Source: Rhodospirillaceae bacterium Spongia-Bin9
Lineage (GTDB): Bacteria > Pseudomonadota > Alphaproteobacteria > Bin65
Reading direction: 5' to 3'
Length of the DNA stretch: 38,448 nt
Assembly: GCA_900197615.1 (NCBI GenBank)
Contig: FZLR01000024.1
Location: 1 to 38,448 of the forward strand
A program made the position numbers and the translations under genes. The notes under the pieces were generated by a model. The model ran no database searches. It worked only from the letters and a program-made list of their open reading frames with translations, and had not been told where the DNA came from. Shown in pieces: positions 14,961-22,702 of the stretch (position 1 is the first letter of the stretch; the number at the start of each line of letters is the position of its first letter).

Positions 14961-16250
14961 CTACCGGTTATCCTGAAACCGCGGCGCCTTGACCGCGCCC
15001 TCGAATTCCCGGGCGAGGGTGCCGAGGTCGAGCCGGACCAGTTCGGGGCGCAGTTCGAAGACGGTGCGGATCTTCTCGGCCAGCTCGGCGGCGAGCGCCC
15101 CGGCATCTGCCTCCTGCCGCGCCTCGTAGGAGACGCGCAGCACGTCGAGCGCGTCGGGGCCGGCGAGCGCCTCGCACTTGAAATCCTGGACGCCGGCCAT
15201 CCGGAACATGAAATCCTCGAAATCCCCGTGGGTGACGTTGACGCCGCGGACCTTGAAGAAGCCGGCCGTGCGATGGGCGTGTTTGAGGCGCGGAAAGATA
15301 CCGTAGCCGTCGCCTTCCGGCTCGGTCGAGCGCCAGACCACCAGGTCGCCGGAATTCCAGCGGATGAACGGCGTGGCGTTGACGTTCCACAGCGCGGTGG
15401 AGACCAGCACGCCTTCCTCGCCGGGGCCGGCCGGCTCATGGGTCTCCGGGTCGAGGACCTCCAGATGGAACATGTCGGTCCACATGCGGAAGCCGTCGTG
15501 CCTATCGTCCTCGGCGCCCATCATGCACATCTCGGTCATGCCGAAGCCGTCGAAGACGGTCGCGCCCCACATGCTCTCGATCTTGGCGCGCTTAGCGTCG
15601 GAAAGCGGCTCGGCGCAGCACAGGATTTTCTGCACCGGGGAATTCTTCAGGTCGAAGCCCGTGGCTTCGGCGAGGTTGGCCAGATGGAGCGCATAGCCGG
15701 GCATGCCCATCCACACGGTCGGTTGCATCTGGTCGATCAGCTCGACCTGGACCGCCGACGGCGTATTGGCGCCGGCGCCGGCCCAGTTCACGCCCACGCC
15801 CATCTGCTGGCAGACCCGGGCGCTGACATGGCCGACCGGATGGATGCCGAGCGGGTAGGAGATATGCGCCGTATCGCCTTCCCGGACGCCGGCGAGCCGG
15901 ATGCCGCGCCGGAAGCCTTCGAACATGAATTCCATGTCCCGGAAGGTGCGCGGGTAGAACACCGGCTTGCCGGTCGAGCCGCCGGAGCGCCAGTATTCCT
16001 GGATGTCCTCGCGCGGCGCGATGTTGAAATCGGCCATGAATTCGCGCGGGGAGAGGGCGCGCAATTCGTCCTTGCCGAGGATCGGGATGCGCCGCCATTC
16101 CTCCGGCTCGTGGATGCGGTCGAGGTCCAGGTCGGCCGGCAGGCGCTTGCGGTGGAACGGTGCGGTGAGCGCGGCCTCCGCGGCGGCGCGCATCCGCTCC
16201 CGCTGGATGGCGTCGATCCCGGCGTGCGATGTCGGGAAAGGCAGGGTCAT
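14961..16250 (-). CDS. PaaK-like adenylate-forming acyl-CoA ligase
   Basis: The 429-residue member of the phenylacetate-CoA ligase family activates a carboxylate through an acyl-adenylate and usually passes it to CoA. Visible motifs are the P-loop-like YWRSGGSTGKPVFYPRT near residue 95, FDGFGMTEMCMMG (aromatic-Gly-x-T-E) near 215, FIRWNSGDLVVWR with the adenylate-binding Asp, and a C-terminal domain containing GFFKVRGVNVTHGDFED. Start ATG 16250 gives MTLPFPTSHAGIDAIQRERM. It overlaps the upstream Fe-S protein stop by 4 bp, so it is the last gene of a coupled four-gene operon. The substrate is unknown. The genes around it give no aromatic-degradation signature, so phenylacetate is not implied. 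Confidence 0.88.
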   Translation of the reverse strand: MTLPFPTSHAGIDAIQRERMRAAAEAALTAPFHRKRLPADLDLDRIHEPEEWRRIPILGKDELRALSPREFMADFNIAPREDIQEYWRSGGSTGKPVFYPRTFRDMEFMFEGFRRGIRLAGVREGDTAHISYPLGIHPVGHVSARVCQQMGVGVNWAGAGANTPSAVQVELIDQMQPTVWMGMPGYALHLANLAEATGFDLKNSPVQKILCCAEPLSDAKRAKIESMWGATVFDGFGMTEMCMMGAEDDRHDGFRMWTDMFHLEVLDPETHEPAGPGEEGVLVSTALWNVNATPFIRWNSGDLVVWRSTEPEGDGYGIFPRLKHAHRTAGFFKVRGVNVTHGDFEDFMFRMAGVQDFKCEALAGPDALDVLRVSYEARQEADAGALAAELAEKIRTVFELRPELVRLDLGTLAREFEGAVKAPRFQDNR

Positions 16251-17233
16251 CCGAAGCGGCCGATCCAGCGCTTCTGCGCCGCGAAGCCTTCCGGCATTTC
16301 GCCCGCCGCCTCGGCCCCGGCATAATCGGCAAGCCGTGCCCGTTTGGCATCGCTGTCCTCGGGCATGTCGTCGAGCGAATCGCCGATCATGCGCTCGAAG
16401 TCGGCACCGACCGGGCAGACATCCTGGCAGCGGCGGCAGCCGGTGATCGCGCCGGCGCCGCGCAGGATCGACTGCCACAGGTTGAACGTGTCTTCCGAGC
16501 GCAGCATGGATTTCTGCTGCGCCGGATCGGCCTCCAGCATCCGGTCCATGAAGCCGGTCAGATGGTGGAAGCCGTGAGGCGCCCGGAACTTGTCGCAGCC
16601 GGCCCAGTCGCGCGCCCAGTGGCCGACCACGTCGCCCGGGCAGGTGCGCAGGCAGCGCCCGCATTCCGGCCCCTTGCACAGCGCCGCTTCCATCCGGCTG
16701 TCGCAATCGACCGGCGCCGAACAGAGCACGCCGGCCAGCATGACCCGCGGGCCGTATTCCGGCGTCAGCAGTTGCAGGTTGAGGCCCAGCGTGCCGAGCC
16801 CGGCCTCGACGGCGCAATGGTCGAGGGAGAGCAGCGGCTTCATCGGCTCGTCGGGATCGCCGCGATAGCGCCACGGATCGACATGGGTCGGCGGCACGAT
16901 CAGGGCCGGCCAGCCCCTGGCCTCCAGCCATAGCACCAGCTCGAGGGCGGTCTCCTCGAGACCCGTCATGGTCAGTTCGTCGTTGTAGTATTTGTGGCGC
17001 TCGTCCCAGCGCGGGATGCGGGTGACGCCGGCCGACAGGCGCTTCGCCAGAACGATGACCCGGTCGGCGTCGTAGTCCGAGATATCGGCCGGAATCCGCG
17101 GATCGGCCGGATCGGGCGGGTTGGCGTTGATCTCGGCGCTGTCGGCGATGCCGACCAGGTCGGCGCCGAGCTCCCGCGCCTTCGCCTTGATATCTGCGGC
17201 GTCAAGGGTTTCCTGAAAGGCGGTGACGGCCAC
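16247..17233 (-). CDS. QueG/reductive-dehalogenase-like Fe-S protein (paralogue 2)
   Basis: The 328-residue cytoplasmic protein has the fold pattern of epoxyqueuosine reductase and reductive dehalogenases. These enzymes use a corrinoid and two 4Fe-4S clusters. The N-terminal KARELGADLVGIADSAEI and the segment AVEAGLGTLGLNLQLLTPEY resemble the corrinoid-binding part of QueG. Cluster motifs are CKGPECGRCLRTCPGD (C-x4-C-x2-C-x3-CP) and GCRRCQDVCPVG. There is no Tat signal, unlike respiratory RdhA, and no HEAT domain as in full QueG. It is clearly homologous along its whole length to the upstream neighbour and follows it by 3 bp. It overlaps the ligase gene by 4 bp. The reaction is unknown. A reductive step on a CoA- or adenylate-linked substrate is speculation. 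Confidence 0.85.
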   Translation of the reverse strand: MAVTAFQETLDAADIKAKARELGADLVGIADSAEINANPPDPADPRIPADISDYDADRVIVLAKRLSAGVTRIPRWDERHKYYNDELTMTGLEETALELVLWLEARGWPALIVPPTHVDPWRYRGDPDEPMKPLLSLDHCAVEAGLGTLGLNLQLLTPEYGPRVMLAGVLCSAPVDCDSRMEAALCKGPECGRCLRTCPGDVVGHWARDWAGCDKFRAPHGFHHLTGFMDRMLEADPAQQKSMLRSEDTFNLWQSILRGAGAITGCRRCQDVCPVGADFERMIGDSLDDMPEDSDAKRARLADYAGAEAAGEMPEGFAAQKRWIGRFG

Positions 17234-17236
17234 AGC

Positions 17237-18283
17237 CTATTCCTCCGCGCCGGCTGCTGCGGACTCGCGCTCGCGCTGCGCCTTCTTGAAGGCCTGGACC
17301 TGGCGCGCCACCATGCCCTTGTAGCCGTCCGGGCCGACCCAGCGCTCGTTCCAGTCGTTCAGCCCGTCGATGTCGGCGCCGTCCTTGCGCGCCTGCTTGA
17401 AAGCCTTGGCTTTCTCAACCTTCTGCGGCGTCTTCTCCGGGATGAACTTCTGCACGTCGGCGAGATAGGCGTGATAGTCGTTGCCGACCGGGCAGACCGC
17501 GAGGCAGCGCGGGCAATCGCCGAACGAGCCGACGACGCGCAACAGCCCCTGCCAGAAGCCGAACACGCCACGGCTCTTGTTGAAGGTCCGTTTCTGCTCC
17601 CGGTCGAGGCCGATATAGCGGTCGAAGAAGCCGGTGATCTGGGCGTAGCCGAATTCCTGGGCCTCGGTCGCGCAGTTGCGCTTGTCGATGCCGAAATGGC
17701 GCACGGCGTCGGACGGGCAGGAATACAGGCACCGCGAACAGCTTTCGCCAATACAGACCTGCTCGGTCAGGATATCGTCGGGCTCCAGCTCGGCCTCGGT
17801 AAGGATGCCGGTGAGATAGACCCGCGGCCCGTATTCCGGCGTCAGGATGTTGACCTCCAGCCCGAAGGTGCCGAGCCCGGCCTCGATGCCGAGATGGCGG
17901 GTCGAGAGCCGGCCGTAGCTGGCCCGCTTGAGGTTCCAGTCGGTCTCCTGCGCCGCCGTGACGAAGGAGGGATGGCCGGCGTCTTCCAGCGCCTCGGCGA
18001 TCCGGAAGGCGATCCGGTCCATCCGGCGCAGCACCAGCATGTCGATATACTGGACCGCGATGTTGGTCTTGGCCCGGAAGGCGGCGACCGGGATGTGCTG
18101 GACGATCGCGACCACGGATTTGACATGGGGCGAAACCCGGTCCGGCGTCTGGGGCCAGCGCGGGTCGGGCGGGAAGGCGTTCAGCGTCTCGGCGCTGGCG
18201 ATGCCGACCAGGTCGGCGCCGAGGTCCGCGGCCAGGGCCTTGACCCCGGCAGCGGACATCGGAGCGGCAGCCCCGTCCGGCAC
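17237..18283 (-). CDS. QueG/reductive-dehalogenase-like Fe-S protein (paralogue 1)
   Basis: A ~348-residue paralogue of the downstream gene. Shared landmarks are ALAADLGADLVGIASAETLN, GIEAGLGTFGLEVNILTPEY, cluster motif CIGESCSRCLYSCPSDAV (C-x4-C-x2-C-x3-CP) and DCPRCLAVCPVGNDYHAYLA. A longer, charged C-terminal tail (KKAQRERESAAAGAEE) distinguishes it. The chosen start is GTG 18283, 2 bp after the transglutaminase stop and preceded by AAGGCGG. ATG 18259 is a shorter alternative with a weaker ribosome site. Two such paralogues side by side suggest a heteromeric enzyme or two sequential reductions. No Tat signal or membrane segment is visible. Confidence 0.83.
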   Translation of the reverse strand: MPDGAAAPMSAAGVKALAADLGADLVGIASAETLNAFPPDPRWPQTPDRVSPHVKSVVAIVQHIPVAAFRAKTNIAVQYIDMLVLRRMDRIAFRIAEALEDAGHPSFVTAAQETDWNLKRASYGRLSTRHLGIEAGLGTFGLEVNILTPEYGPRVYLTGILTEAELEPDDILTEQVCIGESCSRCLYSCPSDAVRHFGIDKRNCATEAQEFGYAQITGFFDRYIGLDREQKRTFNKSRGVFGFWQGLLRVVGSFGDCPRCLAVCPVGNDYHAYLADVQKFIPEKTPQKVEKAKAFKQARKDGADIDGLNDWNERWVGPDGYKGMVARQVQAFKKAQRERESAAAGAEE

Positions 18284-18285
18284 GG

Positions 18286-19050
18286 TCAGGCCGCCTTGCC
18301 GGCGCCGGTGTCCGGCTGTTCCTCCCGGGCGGCATCCTCGGCAAAGGCTTCGGGGTCGGAATCCGCCAGGTCCCACTGTTCTTCGCGGTATTTCGGATAG
18401 CGCCAGGCGAAATCGGTCATGATTTCATGGAACGGTATATCGCTGTAGATGCCGCGGTCCTGAAGATATTCCATGTGGCGGCGGCCGGCCGCGTCGTATT
18501 CCTGGAACAGGGCGTCGCCGCGGCCGTCGAATTCCTGGGGCTTGACCTTCGCCTTCTCGCACAGGGTGCGGTTGAACACCGGCGTCGCCTTCACCCACTG
18601 TCCCTCCAGCCAGATATCGGCATAGCCGTGGTAGGAGAAGATGTCGGTGCCCATGGCGTCGCGCAATTTGGGCGTCGTCAGATGGTTCTTGACGTCGGCA
18701 TAGCCGACCCGGGACGGGATGCCGAGATGCCGACAGCAGGCGACCATCGCCAGCGATTTCTGCACGCACCAGCCGCTGCCGCGCCCGATCAGCGCGCTGG
18801 CCCGGTACTCCGCCCGGTCGATCGGGATGGCGTAGGGCGAATAGAAAAAATCGTCCCGGATGGCGTAGAACAGGTTCACCGCCTTGCCGAGGTCGTCCGC
18901 GGCGTCGCCGGCGTTGCGTTCGGAATATTCCTGCACGGCGGGATCGTCGAAATCCATATACCAGGTCGGCTCCAGAAAAGCCGACGGCTCGGCGTCGGCG
19001 ACCGGCACGCCGTCCTGCGGTTCCTTCTCGAAAACAAGCGGTTCGGTCAC
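18286..19050 (-). CDS. Transglutaminase-like (papain-fold) protein
   Basis: The 254-residue protein has a transglutaminase-core segment: GRGSGWCVQKSLAMVACCRH with the putative nucleophile Cys95, then SYHGYADIWLEGQWVKATP with His141. The usual third residue of the triad, an Asp in 'W-x-x-x-D-P', appears to be Thr156 here, so catalysis may be altered. The N-terminal PTWYMDFDDPAVQEYS and the C-terminal FHEIMTDFAWRYPKYRE have no motif I recognise. It starts at GTG 19050 with a good GGGAGAGGG ribosome site; the frame is open well upstream without homology. It is the first gene of the coupled operon with the two Fe-S proteins and the ligase. Such proteins can act as proteases, amidases or isopeptidases; which applies here is unknown. 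Confidence 0.82.
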   Translation of the reverse strand: MTEPLVFEKEPQDGVPVADAEPSAFLEPTWYMDFDDPAVQEYSERNAGDAADDLGKAVNLFYAIRDDFFYSPYAIPIDRAEYRASALIGRGSGWCVQKSLAMVACCRHLGIPSRVGYADVKNHLTTPKLRDAMGTDIFSYHGYADIWLEGQWVKATPVFNRTLCEKAKVKPQEFDGRGDALFQEYDAAGRRHMEYLQDRGIYSDIPFHEIMTDFAWRYPKYREEQWDLADSDPEAFAEDAAREEQPDTGAGKAA

Positions 19051-19162
19051 GCCCTCTCCCTCCGGCGGTTGAAACAGGGGAAACCTAACGCCTCGGCGCG
19101 GTGCGTCAAACGAAACAGGCGCGCGGCGCAATTTCCCGTACGGCCGGCTGTTCGGCGGCTTT

Positions 19163-19191
19163 GTAGGGGAGGGTTTTAAACCCTCCCCTAC
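19163..19191. repeat. 29-bp dispersed palindrome, copy 2 (perfect)
   Basis: Perfect inverted repeat with 14-base arms, GTAGGGGAGGGTTT and its complement, around a single T. It lies between the HAD gene and the transglutaminase operon. Same family as 1994-2022. Confidence 0.93.
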
Positions 19192-19289
19192 GGATTTTCG
19201 TCCGCACAGAATTTCGATTGCTGCGCTAGAAATTCCCAGACCGGCTTGCACACGTCGGATACCGCAAAAAACAGACCCCGAAATACGAG

Positions 19290-20015
19290 CTACCCCGCCG
19301 CCCGCTCCGCCTTGTGTGCCGCGACGAAGTCGGCGAGGGAATGGAAGGTGAAATCGGTGCGCGGCCGGTCGGCGAGCGCCATGGTCGCGCCGGAGCCCTC
19401 GCTGTCGTGCCGGCGGTAAATCCAGCAGTTCGCCAGGCCGAAATCGTTGGCCGGGCCGTGATCGTGGAACAGGCTTTCGGCGGTGTGGAGGATATCGTCC
19501 TTGCCGATGCCGTGGCGGGCGAGCTGTTCGAGCATGTAGTCGAAATTGCGCGGCGCCGGCTTGTAGGAGCCGATGTCGGCGGCGGTGTAGATCGCGTCGA
19601 ACTCCACCTCCAGCTTGCGGTTGGAGTGGGCGAAGCTGGCGTTGTCGACATTGGAGAGCACGACCAGCCTGTAGTGCTGCTTGAGATAGTGCAGCGAGGC
19701 CACGCTGTCGACGAAGGCCGGCCAGTCCTTCACCGAGGCTCCGTAAGCCAGGCATTCGTCCCAGCTCGCCGGTGCGCCCCATTCCTCGGCCAGGCGCTTG
19801 TACACGAGGGCAAGGAGTTCCGGATAGGGTGTCGCCGGGCTGGTCCGCTGCGCCGTCGACTCCTGGAAGGCGTGGGCTTCCAGAATGTCGTCCCGGCTCA
19901 ACGGTCTGTCGACCCGGTCGGTCAGCGGCTTCAGGCCTGCGACCATGCCGGATTCCCAGTCGATCAGGGTGCCGTAGCAATCGAAGGTGAGGGCTTTGAA
20001 ATCGGTCAGGCGCAT
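19290..20015 (-). CDS. HAD-superfamily hydrolase, haloacid dehalogenase type II-like
   Basis: A 241-residue haloacid-dehalogenase-fold hydrolase. Motif I FDCYGTLID has nucleophile Asp12 followed by x-Tyr instead of x-Asp, the pattern of L-2-haloacid dehalogenases rather than phosphatases. Motif II is VVLSNVDNASF, motif III GSYKPAPRNF with the conserved Lys, and motif IV ESLFHDHGPANDFG. The substrate could be a 2-haloacid, but many members annotated this way are uncharacterised. It lies on the same strand upstream of the transglutaminase operon, separated by 239 bp with a palindrome, so it may or may not share transcription. It is divergent from the TauD gene with a 124-bp shared promoter region. 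Confidence 0.88.
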   Translation of the reverse strand: MRLTDFKALTFDCYGTLIDWESGMVAGLKPLTDRVDRPLSRDDILEAHAFQESTAQRTSPATPYPELLALVYKRLAEEWGAPASWDECLAYGASVKDWPAFVDSVASLHYLKQHYRLVVLSNVDNASFAHSNRKLEVEFDAIYTAADIGSYKPAPRNFDYMLEQLARHGIGKDDILHTAESLFHDHGPANDFGLANCWIYRRHDSEGSGATMALADRPRTDFTFHSLADFVAAHKAERAAG

Positions 20016-20139
20016 GGCGGGGCTCGTTCGCAGGTCTCGTTATGCAAGTCTGGGCCGGGCATGTGCCGTGCGCCGGCCGGCGTTGCAAGCCGATTTCTGA
20101 CGCTGTACTGAACCGGCAGGCCGCTTGCGAGGCACGAAC

Positions 20140-21207
20140 ATGACTGTCGTAACCGCCGCTGACGGACGCTCCGTTGCCGTCTGCGGGCAGCCGGTTGCCG
20201 ATCCGGCGGACTGGACCGGGGCGGAGCTGCTTGCCCGCACCGACTGGCGATTCGCGGCAACCGCCGCCGAGAGCGCCCATCTGGCCGATATGGCACGCGC
20301 CGCGGCCGGCCGGCTGAACGGCGATCCGAACCGGCTGCTCAAAGCCTCGGCATCCGACTTCGACCTCGGCCCTTTTGCCGGCACGCTCGCTGCTCTGCTG
20401 GACCAGCTACGCGACGGTACGGGCATTGCGCTGTACCGCGGCCTGCCGCTCGACGACCTGTCGCCGCTGGAGGCCATGACCGCCTACTGGGCGATGGGCC
20501 TGCATATGGGCGCTGCCCAGTCCAACAATCCCGAAGGCGACATGATCGGCCATGTGCTGAACACCGGGCGCGACTACAACGATCCCCGGCACCGGGGCTA
20601 CCAGACCGGCGCGACCATGGACTATCACTGCGACCAGACCGATGCGGTCGGCCTGCTGTGCATCCGCACCGCGAAGTCCGGCGGCCGGTCCAAGATCGTC
20701 AGCTCGGTCCGGCTCTATAACGAGGTGCTGCGCCGGCGCCCGGACCTGCTCGACGTGCTGACCGAGCCCTATTGCTGGACCAAGCACGGCGAGAAGGACA
20801 CGGACGAACGGCCGTACTACGAGAGCCCGGCGTTCAACTTCCTGGACGGCAGGCTGTGCACCGCCTTCGGGCCGCAGCACATGATCAAGGGCCATGCTAT
20901 CCCGGAAGCGCCGGACATGACGGCCCGGCAGCGCGAAGCCATCGACGCGGTCGAGGGTCTGGCCGAAGAGCACCATGCCGCCATGGCGTTCGAACGCGGC
21001 GACATCCAGTTCCTCAACAATTACACGGCGCTGCACACACGGACCGCCTTCGAGGACTGGCCGGAACAGGAGCGCAAGCGCGTGCTGTGGCGCCTCTGGC
21101 TGCGCATCCCGGATTTCCGCCCGGCGACGCCCTATTCGGCGCAGTGGGCGGGCGGCGTCAGCCTCAGCGAGACCCGGAAACAAATCCGGCTGGTCTACCC
21201 CAGTTAG
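20140..21207 (+). CDS. TauD/TfdA-family Fe(II)/2-oxoglutarate dioxygenase
   Basis: The 355-residue dioxygenase uses Fe(II) and 2-oxoglutarate to hydroxylate or cleave an organic substrate. The facial triad is His163 and Asp165 (DYHCDQTDAVG) and His299 (YTALHTRTAFEDW), followed by the 2-oxoglutarate-binding Arg in the ERKRVLWRLWLR region. The N-terminal ~90 residues include a dehydrogenase-like helical leader often seen in this subgroup. Start ATG 20140 (MTVVTAADGRSVAV) is chosen over an upstream TTG. Neighbours (HAD dehalogenase-like protein, OYE-like oxidoreductase) fit xenobiotic or natural-product catabolism, but the substrate is not predictable. Confidence 0.9.
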   Translation: MTVVTAADGRSVAVCGQPVADPADWTGAELLARTDWRFAATAAESAHLADMARAAAGRLNGDPNRLLKASASDFDLGPFAGTLAALLDQLRDGTGIALYRGLPLDDLSPLEAMTAYWAMGLHMGAAQSNNPEGDMIGHVLNTGRDYNDPRHRGYQTGATMDYHCDQTDAVGLLCIRTAKSGGRSKIVSSVRLYNEVLRRRPDLLDVLTEPYCWTKHGEKDTDERPYYESPAFNFLDGRLCTAFGPQHMIKGHAIPEAPDMTARQREAIDAVEGLAEEHHAAMAFERGDIQFLNNYTALHTRTAFEDWPEQERKRVLWRLWLRIPDFRPATPYSAQWAGGVSLSETRKQIRLVYPS

Positions 21208-21383
21208 GGTAGAATCCCAAAAATGGCGGTCCGGGATTCTTCGATGGTCCCGGTCTCCGTCCACAGGCGATCGGTTTGAAGTGGTGGCAGGGCGCGAGAT
21301 CGAAACACAAGAGCCAAGGATAACCGGTCGATCCGAAAACTCCGGAAAGCCGGACAAGAAGAACTGAAACGGGTAGGCGAACC

Positions 21384-22607
21384 TTGGAGCGCGATACCTC
21401 AAATCGCAATGATGTTCTTCGAAGCTCCCTGGAGCTTCCTTGCGGCGCGATCCTGAAGAATCGACTGGCAAAGTCGGCTATGTCGGATTCGCTTGGGAAC
21501 GGTAAAGGCGATCCCACCGAAGCCCAGATTCGACTCTACGAAAGATGGGCGGAGGGCGGCGCAGCGGTGTCGATCATCGGTGAAGTTCAAGGCGATCCCC
21601 GGTATCCGGAGAAACCCGGGAATCTGGTATTCGGGGCGCATACCGATCGGCAGGCCATAAAGTCACTGATCGACCGTGCCGCGATCGAGGGCGCTCATCT
21701 ATGGCCGCAACTCGGCCATGCCGGCGCTCTTTCTCACCGGCCGATCGGTCGGCCGAAGGGCCCGTCTGCGCTGGATATCGACGGTCTTCAGTGTGCAGAA
21801 ATGTCAGCAAGAGACATCCGCGAACTGCCTGAAATGTATGCAAGAACCGCAGCATACGCAAAAGATGCAGGATTTGGCGGCGTTCACATTCATGCCGGGC
21901 ACGGGTTTCTGCTCAGCCAATTCCTGTCTCCATTGTTCAACCGCCGGGACGATGCCTACGGCGGTTCGATCGAAGCACGATGCCGGATAATTCTCGAAGC
22001 GATCCACGCAGTACGGCGCGCGGTCGGTCCGTCGTTTCCCGTGGGAATCAAGATCAATTCGACGGACAAACTGGAAGGCGGATTGACAGAGAACGATGCT
22101 TTGGAGGCGGTTCGCCTTCTCGATCGAACATCGGTCGATCTGATCGATATCAGCGGCGGGACCTATTTCCCCGGAGCGAAGGCAAGCTCGGAGGGGTCGT
22201 CGGATGGCGGACCGTACTTTCTCGAATTTGCCAGGCGCGCCAAAGGGGTAACCGATGTACCGCTGATGTTGACGGGTGGCTTCGAGAGGCGTGAGCAGGC
22301 AGCGGATGCAGTGGCTGGCGGTGCTGTCGACATGGTGAGCCTGGCGCGGGCCATGGTTCTCAATCCACGGCTTGCGGACGACTGGTTGACCGGGGAGGGC
22401 GGCAATCCTGCGTTTCCGAAATTCGAATCCCCGCCTAGAGGCGGGGTAACGGCCTGGTATACCATGCGATTGACGGCATTGGGTGAGGACAGGGAGAACA
22501 CGTTCACGCTGGACCCGCAGTCTGCCTTGCGCGCTTATGAAGAACGCGATGCGCAGCGTTGTATCGAATGGCGGCAGAGGTATTCGCACCTGACAGAATC
22601 GGATTGA
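21384..22607 (+). CDS. Old Yellow Enzyme-like NADH:flavin oxidoreductase
   Basis: The 407-residue FMN TIM barrel belongs to the OYE family. Recognisable segments are GNLVFGAHTDRQA, LWPQLGHAGALSHRP, HIHAGHGFLLSQFLSPLFNR followed by DDAYGGSIEARCRI, and MLTGGFERREQAADAVAGGA then DMVSLARAMV for the phosphate-binding end. It stops after the barrel, so it lacks the Fe-S and second flavin domains of 2,4-dienoyl-CoA reductase. The only suitable start in frame is TTG 21384, since no ATG or GTG lies between it and conserved sequence. The preceding 176 bp hold no other gene. Codon use is less GC-biased than in flanking genes, hinting at transfer. It is convergent with the MFS gene. The substrate is unknown. 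Confidence 0.88.
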   Translation: MERDTSNRNDVLRSSLELPCGAILKNRLAKSAMSDSLGNGKGDPTEAQIRLYERWAEGGAAVSIIGEVQGDPRYPEKPGNLVFGAHTDRQAIKSLIDRAAIEGAHLWPQLGHAGALSHRPIGRPKGPSALDIDGLQCAEMSARDIRELPEMYARTAAYAKDAGFGGVHIHAGHGFLLSQFLSPLFNRRDDAYGGSIEARCRIILEAIHAVRRAVGPSFPVGIKINSTDKLEGGLTENDALEAVRLLDRTSVDLIDISGGTYFPGAKASSEGSSDGGPYFLEFARRAKGVTDVPLMLTGGFERREQAADAVAGGAVDMVSLARAMVLNPRLADDWLTGEGGNPAFPKFESPPRGGVTAWYTMRLTALGEDRENTFTLDPQSALRAYEERDAQRCIEWRQRYSHLTESD

Positions 22608-22702
22608 AGACCGGGATAAGTCGGTTTCGTGCCATCATTAATGTGACGGTCGAACGAAGTTTCCCAACACCGCTCCATCGCTTTTTCGGCAGGAACACTA
22701 CA

